A stretch of 64,000 nucleotides of DNA from Pleomorphomonas sp. PLEO (GCF_041320595.1 NZ_CP166625.1:3036001-3100000); one strand, 5' to 3'. Positions 46,748-56,629 are shown, counted from the first letter of the stretch. Notes: a model not told the origin generated them from the letters alone. A program made the numbers and translations.

Positions 46748-47131
46748 ATGGCCATTAAAAGATATGGAGCCGTCCAGCCAGGTGCCGGCGGCCAGAAATT
46801 GCCGTTCGCCCGTGCCGTTGAGGCCGATGGTTGGCTCTATGTTTCCGGTCAGGTCGCCATGGAAAATGGCGAAGTGGTTGCTGGCGGCATCGTCGAGCAG
46901 GCACACAAGGCGATCGACAACCTGATCGCCATCCTGCGCGAAGCTGACTATGGACTCGAGGACATCGTGCGCGTCGGCGTGTGGCTCGACGATCCGCGCG
47001 ATTTCTGGAGTTTCAACAAAGTCTACATCAGCTATTTCGGCGACAACCCGCCGGCGCGAGCTTGCGTGCAGTCTTCCATGATGGTCGATTGCAAGGTCGA
47101 GATCGACTGCGTCGCTTACAAGGCGCGCTGA
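46748..47131 (+). CDS. RidA family enamine/imine deaminase
   Basis: A 127-residue RidA protein of standard length. GWLYVSGQVAMENGEVV and the C-terminal VQSSMMVDCKVEIDCVAY follow the family pattern. The usual catalytic arginine (C-terminal RxxV region) appears as ARACVQ. Members hydrolyse reactive enamines made by PLP-dependent dehydratases. It is the first gene of the plus-strand group and faces the D-TA-like PLP enzyme group, a meaningful pairing. The RpiR gene starts 24 bases downstream. Confidence 0.85.
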   Translation: MAIKRYGAVQPGAGGQKLPFARAVEADGWLYVSGQVAMENGEVVAGGIVEQAHKAIDNLIAILREADYGLEDIVRVGVWLDDPRDFWSFNKVYISYFGDNPPARACVQSSMMVDCKVEIDCVAYKAR

Positions 47132-47155
47132 GTCCCGGGCGGCGGTGGGGGCCAT

Positions 47156-48022
47156 ATGGATATTTTTGCGACGATCCAGGAGATGCGGCCGCAGTTCTCG
47201 CCGTCTGAACAGAGGATCGCCGATATTCTGCAGACCCAGCTCGAATTTGCCGTCGGCGCCTCGATCAGCGATTTGGCCGAGCGGGCGGAGGTTTCGCCGC
47301 CGACTGTCACCCGGTTCTGCCGCCGGCTCGGTTGCCAGAGCTTTGCCGACTTCCGTGTTCGCCTTGCCAAGACCGCCTATGTGGGCGTGCGCTACCTCAA
47401 CCCGGAGGCAAAGAGCACCGAACCGGCCGATGTCGCCGAGGACGTCATCACCAAGGCACAGAATGCGCTCTACATGGCTCACCGGTCACTGGAGCCAGAA
47501 ATGCTCGATCGCATTGCCGACCGGATCGCCCGCGCCGAGATGGTCTATGCCTTCGGCTCGGGGGGCAGTTCGTCGATGGTTGCTTCCGAATTGCAAAACC
47601 GCCTGTTTCGTCTGGGTACGCGCGTGGTCGCCTGCAGCGATCACGACATGCAGTTGATGCTGACGGCGGCGGCGCGCACCAATGATGTCCTGATCGGCTC
47701 GTCGTTTTCCGGACGCAACGAGTCGCTGGTGCGCTGCTTCAACCTGGCGCGCGAAGCCGGCATCAGCGCCATCGCCTTGACACGGGCCGATAGCCCGGTG
47801 GCGCAGGCCGCCGAAATGGCCATCACCATCGATCTACCGGAAGGAGACAATATCTTCCGACCGACATCGAGCCGTTTTGCCTACCTTGCCATTGTTGATG
47901 TGATTGCCAGCCTGGTTGCCTACCGCAATCGTCGGATTTCGACGGTGACGCTTCGCCAGATCAAGCAGCAGCTGATCGAACATCGCGACGGCACCGACAA
48001 CAGCCAGATCATGGGAGACTGA
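47156..48022 (+). CDS. MurR/RpiR family transcriptional regulator
   Basis: A 288-residue regulator with an N-terminal HTH_6 domain (about 1-77: LAERAEVSPPTVTRFCRRLG) and a C-terminal SIS domain (about 125-265: VYAFGSGGSSSMVASEL, LIGSSFSGRNES) that binds phosphosugars or related ligands. RpiR regulators control amino-sugar, inositol and pentose catabolism. Its place between a RidA and an SDR gene suggests local control of both divergent groups, probably through the palindrome at 46657-46674. Confidence 0.88.
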   Translation: MDIFATIQEMRPQFSPSEQRIADILQTQLEFAVGASISDLAERAEVSPPTVTRFCRRLGCQSFADFRVRLAKTAYVGVRYLNPEAKSTEPADVAEDVITKAQNALYMAHRSLEPEMLDRIADRIARAEMVYAFGSGGSSSMVASELQNRLFRLGTRVVACSDHDMQLMLTAAARTNDVLIGSSFSGRNESLVRCFNLAREAGISAIALTRADSPVAQAAEMAITIDLPEGDNIFRPTSSRFAYLAIVDVIASLVAYRNRRISTVTLRQIKQQLIEHRDGTDNSQIMGD

Positions 48023-48068
48023 ATATGCTGCGCCCGCGTTCAACGCCGCCGTTCGTAGGGGCTCGCGC

Positions 48069-48845
48069 ATGAGCGGCTCGGTCGCGGTCGTTACCGGCGC
48101 CGCTGGCGACATCGGCAGAGCGATTGCTCGCCGCTTGGCCGATTCTCATGCCTTCGTGGCTTTGGTCGACATCGACGCCGCCGCCCTTGGCAAGGCTATC
48201 GAGATGCTCGGCAACGCCAGTTGCTTTGTGCCGGTCGTGGCCGATGTGACCGACGCGCCGAGCCTTGCCGGCGTTGCAAAGCGGGTCGCTGCCCTCGGCG
48301 CGGTGACGACGCTGGTCAACAACGCCGGCGCGGCGCGCGCTGTGTCGCTGCATGACACGACGCCGGAAATCTGGCGTCAGGACGCGACCCTCAACCTCGA
48401 GGCCTCTTTTCTGATGTTCAGGGCGCTTGAGGATCAGCTCAAGGCCAGCCATGGCTCGCTGATCAACATCGCCTCGGTTAACGGCATTGCGGTGTTCGGC
48501 CATCCGGCCTACAGCGCGGCCAAAGCCGGCCTTATTCACCTGACGCGGCTGATCGCGGTCGAGTACGGCAAGTTCGGTATTCGCGCCAATACCGTGGCGC
48601 CTGGCACGGTTCGTACCCAGGCTTGGGAAGCGCGGGCCGCCGCCAATCCGCAAGTCTTTGAGGAAGCCAAGCGCTGGTACGCGCTGCGCCGCATCGCCTC
48701 CGCCGAGGATGTGGCCAACGCCGTGTATTTCCTGGCCAGCGAGCAAGCAGCCGCCATTACCGGCGTCTGCCTGCCTGTCGATTGCGGGCTGACCGCCGGT
48801 CAGGCGGAACTCGCCCACACTTTCTCGCAGTCAGAGCACTACTGA
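48069..48845 (+). CDS. Short-chain dehydrogenase/reductase
   Basis: A 258-residue classical SDR. The cofactor motif is VVTGAAGDIGRA, with NNAGAAR further on and the catalytic tetrad residues in NIASVNG and YSAAKAG. An aspartate after the second strand (LVDIDA) favours NAD over NADP. It resembles glucose 1-dehydrogenase or gluconate 5-dehydrogenase-like SDRs, and its substrate is unknown. It lies between the RpiR regulator and the GH20 gene in the same orientation. Confidence 0.83.
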   Translation: MSGSVAVVTGAAGDIGRAIARRLADSHAFVALVDIDAAALGKAIEMLGNASCFVPVVADVTDAPSLAGVAKRVAALGAVTTLVNNAGAARAVSLHDTTPEIWRQDATLNLEASFLMFRALEDQLKASHGSLINIASVNGIAVFGHPAYSAAKAGLIHLTRLIAVEYGKFGIRANTVAPGTVRTQAWEARAAANPQVFEEAKRWYALRRIASAEDVANAVYFLASEQAAAITGVCLPVDCGLTAGQAELAHTFSQSEHY

Positions 48846-48970
48846 TCGTTTGTTCGAAGGAAACGGGATGGCGATCTGGACCCGCTTCATCGCCAGTTCG
48901 GGCATGGGTGGTTTGTCATTCACTGGTGCAAAAAACGCAGTGGCAACAAAGCCGCGCAAGGGGAATTCTG

Positions 48971-50893
48971 ATGATCAATGCCAGCTTCCGTCTTGAAAAT
49001 ACGTGGCGTCCGCTCGAGGACGATCCGGCCGGTGCTCTTGTCTTCACGCTCGTCAACCTGTCCGATGCGCCGATCCGAGATTTCAAACTCGCCTACACGA
49101 CGCTGACCCGCGTCAAGGTGCCGGGAGTTTGCGACAACGCGGTGTTTATCAAGCGCGATGGCAGCTTCCATCAGGTCGCGGCCCCCGCCGGCTTGGTGCT
49201 CGAGCCGGGTGCTTCCTGGCGCTTTTCAGTGGCCGGCCTCTGGCGGCGCCCGCGTCATCGCACCGACGGCGCGAAGTCGGCCTATGTGACGCTGGCCGAC
49301 GGCTCTCACCACGACGCGGACGTCCTCGATTGCCAGATCGAAGGGTTTCCCAGTGAGCTGGCACCCAGTCTGCTGCCGATCGGCGAAACCAAGCAGCCGT
49401 TCGCGCTGCTGCCCTGGCCTGTGAAGGCGGAGCTTACTGCCGGTGACCGAATTCCAGTTGCTCTCTATCCCGCTTCCGGCACTGGGCATGACGACCTCAA
49501 GGCGATCGACGTCGTTCTGTCGCTCCACCATCGTCTGTTTGCCGATGCGCCGGCGCCGTTCGTGTTCGCCTCCGTCGAGGGCGCTCTGCCTGTGCGCTTT
49601 GTGAGGCGCGCCGAACTTGCGCCCGAAGCCTTCGAGATCGCCCTATCGTCGGACGAAATCGTACTCGCCAGTGCCGGCAAGGCTGGTCGCCAGTACGCTC
49701 TGACGGCGCTTGCCCACTTGCTGCACGGTGCCAAGACCGATCCGGTGACGTTCCGTTTTCCCGCCGCCGGCCTGATCACGGACGCGCCGCGCTACGGCTG
49801 GCGCGGCTGCCATCTCGACGTGTCGCGCCAGTTCTTCCCGACGGCCGACGTCGAACGGCTGATCGACATTCTCGCCTGGTTCCGGCTGAACGTCTTCCAT
49901 TGGCATCTTACCGACGACGAGGCGTGGCGGCTGGAAATCAAGGCCCTGCCTCAGCTGACGACAGTCGGCGCGTTACGCGGGCCTGATGAGCCGCTGCTGC
50001 CCCAACTCGGCAACGGTGCCAAACCGGTCGGTGGCTTCTACACCCAGGAGGAGGCGAGGGCGGTCGTCGCCCATGCCGCTTTGCTCAATATCCAGGTGGT
50101 GCCGGAAGTCGACATTCCCGGCCACAGCACGGCCATTCTGGCGGCGCTGCCCGATCTTACCGATGGCCAGGAGGCGCCTGAGAGCTATCGCTCCGTCCAG
50201 GGCTTCCCCAACAATGCCCTCAATCCGGCGATCGAGGCGACCTACGACGTTCTTGGCAAGGTGTTCGACGAGATGGTGACGATTTTCACGTCGCCGATCA
50301 TTCACGTCGGTGGCGACGAGGTGGCCGACAATACCTGGATGGCGTCGCCGTTGGCGCGCAGCCTGATGGAAAAGCATGGCCTTGATGGCACCTTCGGGCT
50401 GCAGAGCCATTTCATGAAGCGCATCCAGGAAATGCTCAAGGCGCGCGGCCGTAGCCTCGCCGGCTGGGACGAGGTGTCGCACGGCGGCGGCGTGACCCCT
50501 GAGGGCACATTGCTGATGGCTTGGCGGGCGCCGGAGGTTGGCGTCAAGCTGGCCGGTGAGGGCTATGACGTGGTGATGACGCCGGGTCAGGCCTACTATC
50601 TCGATATGGTGCAAGACGAAGCTTGGCAGGAGCCGGGTGCCAGTTGGGCGGGGACCGTGCCCCCCAAGCACACCTACACCTACGAGGCCGTCGGCGAATT
50701 CCCGGAAGACTTGAAGCCGCGTCTCAAGGGCGTGCAGGCCTGCATCTGGACCGAGAACTTCATCAGCCGCGATTACTTCAATCGGCTGGTCTTTCCACGC
50801 CTGCCGGCCGTCGCCGAGGCGGCCTGGACCCCCCGTGAAAACAAGGACTGGCTGCGCTTTTCCGCCACTGTCCGCCTGAGCCCCCGTTTCTGA
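48971..50893 (+). CDS. Beta-N-acetylhexosaminidase (GH20), cytoplasmic
   Basis: A 640-residue family GH20 enzyme that removes terminal GlcNAc/GalNAc. The catalytic pair is D449-E450 in HVGGDEV, preceded by the substrate-barrel HLDVSRQFFP and FHWHLTDDEAW. The N-terminal ~150 residues form a beta-rich accessory domain, followed by a GH20b domain (LSSDEIVLASAG). No signal peptide is seen, so the enzyme probably acts on oligosaccharides after import. The start ATG at 48971 has AAGGGGAA upstream; the frame opens earlier inside the SDR gene. Confidence 0.9.
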   Translation: MINASFRLENTWRPLEDDPAGALVFTLVNLSDAPIRDFKLAYTTLTRVKVPGVCDNAVFIKRDGSFHQVAAPAGLVLEPGASWRFSVAGLWRRPRHRTDGAKSAYVTLADGSHHDADVLDCQIEGFPSELAPSLLPIGETKQPFALLPWPVKAELTAGDRIPVALYPASGTGHDDLKAIDVVLSLHHRLFADAPAPFVFASVEGALPVRFVRRAELAPEAFEIALSSDEIVLASAGKAGRQYALTALAHLLHGAKTDPVTFRFPAAGLITDAPRYGWRGCHLDVSRQFFPTADVERLIDILAWFRLNVFHWHLTDDEAWRLEIKALPQLTTVGALRGPDEPLLPQLGNGAKPVGGFYTQEEARAVVAHAALLNIQVVPEVDIPGHSTAILAALPDLTDGQEAPESYRSVQGFPNNALNPAIEATYDVLGKVFDEMVTIFTSPIIHVGGDEVADNTWMASPLARSLMEKHGLDGTFGLQSHFMKRIQEMLKARGRSLAGWDEVSHGGGVTPEGTLLMAWRAPEVGVKLAGEGYDVVMTPGQAYYLDMVQDEAWQEPGASWAGTVPPKHTYTYEAVGEFPEDLKPRLKGVQACIWTENFISRDYFNRLVFPRLPAVAEAAWTPRENKDWLRFSATVRLSPRF

Positions 50894-50905
50894 GGTTCGC
50901 TGCCC

Positions 50906-52345
50906 ATGACTTTCCGCATCGCCGTCGGCGGTATTCACATTGAATGCAGCACCTATTCGCCGGCCCTGACACGCAGCGAGGATTTCCGCGTCGTGCGCGG
51001 CGCCGAACTGCTGGAAGCCGATTACTTCAGCTTCCTCAAGGCCAGCGATGCCCTCCATTTGCCGCTTCTGCATGCCCGCGCCGTGCCCGGCGGTCCGGTG
51101 GCACGGGATGCCTATGAGGCGTTCAAGGCCGATTTTCTGGAGCGATTGAAAGCGGCGCAGCCGCTCGACGGGCTTTATCTCGCCATGCACGGCGCCATGA
51201 ATGTCGAAGGCATGGACGATGCCGAGGGCGACTGGATTTCGTCCGCCCGCGCCGTGGTCGGTCCCGACTGCCCGATCGCCACCAGCTACGATCTGCACGG
51301 CAACCTGTCGCAGACGATCATCGATCAGATCGACATTTTCGCCGGTTATCGCACTGCGCCACATATCGACGTGCGCGAAACCATGGTTCGCGCCTGGTCG
51401 ATGCTGCTGAAAGCGCTGAGGACTGGTGAAAAGCCCGGTGTCGCCTGGGCTCCGGTGCCGGTGCTGCTGCCCGGCGAGCGGACCTCGACCGAGGATGAAC
51501 CTGCCAAGAGCCTCTACGCGGTGCTGCCTGATTTCGACCGGCAGCCCGGTATCTGGGATGCCAATCTGATGGTTGGCTACGTCTGGGCCGACGAACCACG
51601 TGCCACGGCCTGCGCCGTCGTGACGGGCACTGATCGCGACGCTGCCCAGGCGGTGGCCGAAGCGATTGCCGATTCCTATTGGCGAGCGCGTGACGCCTTC
51701 CGGTTCGGCCCCGTCACCGGCTCGCTGCCGGAGATGCTCGATCTGGCGGAACAGGCGCGGACCTCTCCGGTGATCTTGGCCGATTCCGGCGATAACCCGA
51801 CGGGCGGCGGTGTCGGCGATCGCGCCGACGTGCTGAATGCGTTGATAGCGCGCAATTTCCAAGGTGCCATCGTCGCTGGCATCACCGATCGTCCGGCGAC
51901 GGACGCCTGCTTTGCCGCTGGCGTCGGCGTGGAACTGGAGCTTTCCATCGGCGGTACGCTCGATCCGTCTTCGCCGCGCGCTATCACCAAGGCCTGCGTG
52001 CTTCGGCTCGACGAGGACGAAGCCCTGGCCGAGCGGCAGGCTGTGGTCACCGTTGGCGGCATCACCTTGGTGCTGGCGGCGCGACGGCGCCCCTATCACA
52101 ACATCTCCGATTTCACGCGTCTGGGGCTCGATCCTCGTACGGCGCGTCTTGTCGTCGTCAAGTCGGGATACCTGTCGCCGGAATTGCAGCCGATTGCCAA
52201 TCCGAACCTGATGGCGCTCACCGATGGCGTGATCAATCAGGAGATCGAGGCGCTCGTCTCCGAACGGCGGGTGCAACCGATCTATCCGTTCGTCAAGAGC
52301 TTCGACTACCGGGCGGCGGCCGTGTTCTCGGCACGCTGGCGATAA
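50906..52345 (+). CDS. M81 family metallopeptidase (MlrC-like), copy 2
   Basis: A 479-residue paralogue of the minus-strand M81 protein. It has the equivalent blocks VGGIHIECSTYSP, AMHGAMNVEGMDDAEGDW, the metal-site TSYDLHGNLS and ADSGDNPTGGGVGDR. It starts 12 bases after the GH20 stop. The two paralogues differ clearly in the C-terminal half, so they probably have different substrates. Function of most M81 proteins outside microcystin degradation is unknown. Confidence 0.87.
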   Translation: MTFRIAVGGIHIECSTYSPALTRSEDFRVVRGAELLEADYFSFLKASDALHLPLLHARAVPGGPVARDAYEAFKADFLERLKAAQPLDGLYLAMHGAMNVEGMDDAEGDWISSARAVVGPDCPIATSYDLHGNLSQTIIDQIDIFAGYRTAPHIDVRETMVRAWSMLLKALRTGEKPGVAWAPVPVLLPGERTSTEDEPAKSLYAVLPDFDRQPGIWDANLMVGYVWADEPRATACAVVTGTDRDAAQAVAEAIADSYWRARDAFRFGPVTGSLPEMLDLAEQARTSPVILADSGDNPTGGGVGDRADVLNALIARNFQGAIVAGITDRPATDACFAAGVGVELELSIGGTLDPSSPRAITKACVLRLDEDEALAERQAVVTVGGITLVLAARRRPYHNISDFTRLGLDPRTARLVVVKSGYLSPELQPIANPNLMALTDGVINQEIEALVSERRVQPIYPFVKSFDYRAAAVFSARWR

Positions 52346-52405
52346 CACTGCCCCGTTCTCTCGCTTCCGCCGGTCTTCCGGTCACATCCTGACGCAGAGG
52401 CATCG

Positions 52406-53620
52406 ATGCGATCGGCCCTTTCGATCGTCTATGGCAATCCCCGACTGCGGGTCAGCGCCATAGGCATCTTCTTCTTCGGCTTTACGGGTGCGGCGACATC
52501 GCCTTACTACTCGCTGATTGGCATCCACGAGCTGGGCCTCAGCAATACGGCCTTCGCGGTGGTCAGTTTCTGCGCCGCCATCGTCAACGTGTCGGCAAGC
52601 GTCGCCGCCGGCATCCTGGCCGATCGGCTTGGCCGGTTTCGACTGCCAATACTCGCCGTCTGTTTGGCCGGTGTGATTGGTTATCTACTGGTGTATTTCT
52701 TGCCGACGGTGGCCGTTTTCACGGTGGCGTCGCTGATGCTGATTCCGGTGTTTGGCGCTCTCAATTCATTGATCTTCGCCTACGTTCGAGCCGGTTCAGA
52801 AGCGTTGGCGCCGCGCGAAATGATTGCCGTCAACTCGGCGATCCGCGCTGTCATATCAGCCTCCTGGGTGCTGGTTCCCGGCATTGTCGGCTTCGCCCTG
52901 GCGGGACGGCCGAGCATGCTTCCGGCCTTCCTGTTGGCAGGTCTCGCCTGCGCCGTCTGTTTCCTGCTGTTCGCCGTTCTGGTTCGAGAGCAGGCTGGCG
53001 AGAGGGTCGAACGAAGAGAGCCGTCCTATGCATTCCTCGCCTCATTGAAGCAGATCGGTTCCGTCTCGGTCTGGCCACACGTCGTCGCCATCGCGCTGAT
53101 TACCAGCATGCTGCACGTCAACGGCACCGTGCTCCCTCTGATCGTTACCGGTCAGGCTGGTGGCAGTCCGGCCGATGTCGGTACCATTGTCGGCATCGTG
53201 GCGCTGCTTGAGGTGGTGTTCATCATCGTCTGGGGATGGATCGAGGCGCGCACGTCGTCTGTTCTGGCGGCCTCGGCCTCGGCGGCCTTCTATAGTCTCT
53301 ATCTGGCGCTGCTGGGGCTTTCCCACAACACGGTCAGCGTCTACCTGCTGACGGGGATTTCCGGCTTCGGTGCTGCCGGCATCATCGCCATTCCCATCAC
53401 CTACCTGCAGAACCTGATCGCGCGTCGCGCCGGCCTTGGCAGTTCGCTGATCGCCGTCAATGTCTTTCTGAGCGGTGGTCTCAGCGCCTTGCTGTTCTCG
53501 CTCGGTACTTCGATCAGCGACTACACCGGCGCCTCGATGCTCGGTGCCGCCGCCGGCCTGCTCGGGGCGCTGCTGCTGATCTTGCTGCGCTACGGTGTCA
53601 TCGGAGGCCGGTCGTCCTAG
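52406..53620 (+). CDS. MFS transporter, SetA/SotB-like sugar carrier
   Basis: A 404-residue membrane protein with about 12 TM segments. Loop 2-3 carries GILADRLGRFRLP. The general pattern, including PYYSLIGIHELGLSN at the start, resembles sugar-efflux (SetA) or related sugar-handling MFS proteins. It is the last gene of the group starting with RidA at 46.7 kb and ends 37 bases before the end of the converging OppF gene. Confidence 0.75.
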   Translation: MRSALSIVYGNPRLRVSAIGIFFFGFTGAATSPYYSLIGIHELGLSNTAFAVVSFCAAIVNVSASVAAGILADRLGRFRLPILAVCLAGVIGYLLVYFLPTVAVFTVASLMLIPVFGALNSLIFAYVRAGSEALAPREMIAVNSAIRAVISASWVLVPGIVGFALAGRPSMLPAFLLAGLACAVCFLLFAVLVREQAGERVERREPSYAFLASLKQIGSVSVWPHVVAIALITSMLHVNGTVLPLIVTGQAGGSPADVGTIVGIVALLEVVFIIVWGWIEARTSSVLAASASAAFYSLYLALLGLSHNTVSVYLLTGISGFGAAGIIAIPITYLQNLIARRAGLGSSLIAVNVFLSGGLSALLFSLGTSISDYTGASMLGAAAGLLGALLLILLRYGVIGGRSS

Positions 53621-53656
53621 GCGTCCCTCGCCTGATCAAGCACCTCGGCAGAAACG

Positions 53657-54649
53657 TCACGCTTGCGCGTGAGCGAGGGTTCGACCTTCCTCGACGGCAT
53701 GGCAGGCAACACGGGCGTTGCCGGCGACCATCATGGCGGGCACCTCGGTCTTGCAGCGGTCGTTAGCCAAGCTACAGCGCGGGTGGAAGGGGCAGCCGGA
53801 TGGCGGGTTGAGCGGCGAGGGGATTTCGCCTACCAGCTTGATCCGTTCGCCCCGTCGGTCCGGATCGGCGATGGGCGTCGCCGATAGCAGCGCCCGCGTG
53901 TAGGGATGGCGTGGCGTTTCGAACAGGTCCCGCACTGGCGCCACTTCGACGGCATGGCCGAGATACATGACCATGACGTCGTCGGCGATATGCCTGACGA
54001 CGGCCAGGTTGTGCGAAATGAACATCATCGACAGGTTGAACTGCGCCTTGAGTTGCTTCAACAGGTTCAGGATCTGTGCCTGTACCGAAACGTCGAGCGC
54101 CGACGTCGGCTCGTCGCACACCAGGAATTCCGGTTCGAGGATCAGCGCCCGGGCTATGCCGATGCGCTGGCGCTGACCGCCGGAGAACTCGTGCGGGTAG
54201 CGGTCGGCGGCCTGTGGCGGCAGTCCCACCAGCGCCAGCATGTCGAGAACCGCCTTGCGCCGGCTGGCGGTGTCGCCGATGCCGTGGATGACCAGGCCTT
54301 CGGCAATGGAGTCGCCAACCGGCAGGCGGGGATCGAGCGATGAATAGGGGTCCTGGAAGATGATTTGGATGCGTCGGCTATATTCGGGGGCGACGCCCAT
54401 GTCCGGACCGGCGATCTGCTTGCCTTCGAAGAGAATTTCACCGGCGCTGGGCGGATAGAGGCCAACGACGATCCGCGCCAGCGTCGATTTGCCGCAGCCG
54501 CTTTCGCCGACAAGGCCGAGCGTGCGGCCACGCTCAATACTGAGGCTGACGTCGTCGATGGCTTTCACCTCGCCGACGACGCGCTGCAGGAGCCCCTTGC
54601 GAAAGGCGAAGCTCTTCTTGATGCCGTTGAGTTCGATGAGAGCGCTCAT
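53657..54649 (-). CDS. Dipeptide/oligopeptide ABC transporter ATPase, DppF/OppF type
   Basis: A 330-residue ATPase with Walker [13 protein letters not shown], signature FSGGQRQRIGIARA and Walker B FLVCDEPTSALD. The C-terminal oligo_HPY domain carries the cysteine cluster GCPFHPRCSLANDRC. It overlaps the DppD gene by 4 bases (ATGA) and is the last gene of the five-gene importer operon (59.4 to 53.7 kb). Confidence 0.9.
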   Translation of the reverse strand: MSALIELNGIKKSFAFRKGLLQRVVGEVKAIDDVSLSIERGRTLGLVGESGCGKSTLARIVVGLYPPSAGEILFEGKQIAGPDMGVAPEYSRRIQIIFQDPYSSLDPRLPVGDSIAEGLVIHGIGDTASRRKAVLDMLALVGLPPQAADRYPHEFSGGQRQRIGIARALILEPEFLVCDEPTSALDVSVQAQILNLLKQLKAQFNLSMMFISHNLAVVRHIADDVMVMYLGHAVEVAPVRDLFETPRHPYTRALLSATPIADPDRRGERIKLVGEIPSPLNPPSGCPFHPRCSLANDRCKTEVPAMMVAGNARVACHAVEEGRTLAHAQA

Positions 54650-55659
54650 GCGGGCGGCGTCTCCTTGGAGGCGAGGGGCTCGGTCGCGGGGCGCCAGCAG
54701 CGGCAGTTGTGTCCTGCGTTCACTTCGGCAAGCGGCGGTACCTCGCTGGTACAGCGGGGATCGTCGAGTGTCCGCCGTACCGTGCAACGCGGCGCGAACA
54801 GGCAGCCGTCGGGCAGTTGCGTCAGTTGCGGAACCCGCCCGTCGATCACTTCCAGCATATCGGTCATCGCTCCGATCACCGGTACCGAGCGGAGCAGCGC
54901 CTGTGTGTAGGGATGGCGTGGCGACTTGAACAGCGTTCTCACATCGGCGAACTCGACGATCTGGCCGGCGTACATCACCGCGACATGGTCGGCCATTTCC
55001 GCCACGACCCCGAGGTCATGGGTGATCAGTACTATGGCGGTGCCGAAGTCGCGTTGCAGGTCGCGCATCAGGTCGAGGATCTGAGCCTGAATGGTGACGT
55101 CGAGAGCCGTGGTCGGCTCGTCGGCGATCAGCACCTCCGGCTGGCAGGCGAGCGCCATGGCGATCATCACCCGCTGCGCCATGCCGCCCGACATTTCGTG
55201 CGGGTAGGCTTTCATGCGGCGGGCCGGATCGGGGATGCCGACGGCGGCTAGCATCTTCATCGCAGCCGCTTCCGCCTCGCGCCGCCCCATGTTCCGGTGC
55301 AGCATGTAGACTTCGGCGATCTGCCGGCCGACGGTATGCACCGGATTGAGCGACGACGACGGGTCCTGAAAGATCATCGACACGCGATCGCCGCGCACCT
55401 TGCCGAGTTCTGCCGCCGACATCTGGCGCAGATCCGCGCCATTGAGGCGGATTTCGCCCGCCGTCACCCGGCCAGGGTAGGGAACCAATCCCATGATGCT
55501 GAGCGCGGTGATCGATTTGCCGCAGCCACTCTCGCCGACAATGCAGAGGGTCTCGCCGGCGGTGATGCTGAGCGAGACGCCGTCGACCGCGCGGGCCGTA
55601 CCAGCGCGTGTGGCGAACTCCACCGCCAGCTCGCTGACGTCGAGGATCGGACTTGCCAT
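54646..55659 (-). CDS. Dipeptide/oligopeptide ABC transporter ATPase, DppD/OppD type
   Basis: A 337-residue ATPase. Walker [12 protein letters not shown], the signature [12 protein letters not shown] and Walker [13 protein letters not shown] are present; the SGGMxQ form of the signature is normal for DppD. A C-terminal HPY domain has [10 protein letters not shown]. The frame is open to 55821, but the ATG at 55659 gives the correct N-terminus. It forms a heterodimer with the following ATPase. Confidence 0.9.
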   Translation of the reverse strand: MASPILDVSELAVEFATRAGTARAVDGVSLSITAGETLCIVGESGCGKSITALSIMGLVPYPGRVTAGEIRLNGADLRQMSAAELGKVRGDRVSMIFQDPSSSLNPVHTVGRQIAEVYMLHRNMGRREAEAAAMKMLAAVGIPDPARRMKAYPHEMSGGMAQRVMIAMALACQPEVLIADEPTTALDVTIQAQILDLMRDLQRDFGTAIVLITHDLGVVAEMADHVAVMYAGQIVEFADVRTLFKSPRHPYTQALLRSVPVIGAMTDMLEVIDGRVPQLTQLPDGCLFAPRCTVRRTLDDPRCTSEVPPLAEVNAGHNCRCWRPATEPLASKETPPA

Positions 55660-55667
55660 GACGGTTC

Positions 55668-56621
55668 TCACGTATTGAGCCGTGGGTCGAGGGCATCGCG
55701 CAGCCCGTCGCCAAGCAGATTGAAACCGAGCACCGTCAGCATGATGGCAATGCCGGGGAAGAAGACGAGGTGTGGCGCCGAAAATACCTGGTCCTTTTCG
55801 GTGCCGAGCATGGTGCCCCATTCCGGCATCGGTGGCTGGGCGCCGAGACCGAGGAAGCTGAGGCCTGCTGCATCGAGAATGGCTGTGGCGATACCGAGGG
55901 TGGCCAGCACGACGATCGGGGTGATGGCGTTGGGCAGCACACGCCGGAACAGAATGCGGGTCCGGCTGCCGCCGAGGACGCGAGTCGCCGAGACGAAATC
56001 GAGCGTCTTGACCGACAGCACGCTTGCCCTGGTGACGCGGGCATAAGCGGGCATCGAGACCACCGATATGGCAAGAAGCGCATTGACAATGCCTGGCCCC
56101 AGCACGGCGACGATGGCGATCGCCAGAAGCAGTGACGGAAAGCCGAGGATCACATCCATGACACGCATGATGATGTTATCGATAAGCCCCCCGAAAAAGC
56201 CGGCGACCGCGCCGAACAATACGCCGCACACCAGGGCGGCGGTGACGGTGACGAGACCGATCATCAGGCTGATCCGCGTACCGTGCAGGACGCGCGACAG
56301 CACGTCGCGCGCATTGCCGTCGATTCCCATGATGTGCTGCGGGCGGCTGACGTCGCAGCCCAGAAGATGCACGCATGGCGCTTCGCGACGCTTGACGTGT
56401 TCTGTGCCGATCAGCACGTCGTTCGGGTCGTAGGGCGCAATAACCGGGGCGGCGATGGCGATCAACAGCAGCATGCCGAGGATAATCAGCCCGACCTGGC
56501 CAGAGCGTTTGCGCAGCAGGCGGCGCCATGTCTGTTTCCACAGCGGTACCGGGTCGCCGATCAGGCCTTCTTCGGCGATGGCGTCGGCGGCCACGGCCGA
56601 CGCGGTATCAAGACGGGTCAT
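55668..56621 (-). CDS. Dipeptide ABC transporter permease, DppC type
   Basis: A 317-residue permease with an N-terminal cytoplasmic stretch, TM1 at about 45-65, and the family blocks GIDGNARDVLSRVLHGTR and the EAA-type loop SATRVLGGSRTRILFRRVLPN. It ends with NLLGDGLRDALDPR. A cysteine-containing insert (RREAPCVHLLGCDVSRP) lies in the first periplasmic loop. It is 8 bases from both neighbours in the operon. Confidence 0.9.
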   Translation of the reverse strand: MTRLDTASAVAADAIAEEGLIGDPVPLWKQTWRRLLRKRSGQVGLIILGMLLLIAIAAPVIAPYDPNDVLIGTEHVKRREAPCVHLLGCDVSRPQHIMGIDGNARDVLSRVLHGTRISLMIGLVTVTAALVCGVLFGAVAGFFGGLIDNIIMRVMDVILGFPSLLLAIAIVAVLGPGIVNALLAISVVSMPAYARVTRASVLSVKTLDFVSATRVLGGSRTRILFRRVLPNAITPIVVLATLGIATAILDAAGLSFLGLGAQPPMPEWGTMLGTEKDQVFSAPHLVFFPGIAIMLTVLGFNLLGDGLRDALDPRLNT

Positions 56622-56629
56622 GGCTTGTC

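Noticed and set aside
49973-52348. 791-residue minus-strand frame
   Set aside because: Antisense across two genes (GH20 and M81) with clear motifs on the plus strand; no domain seen in the antisense product.
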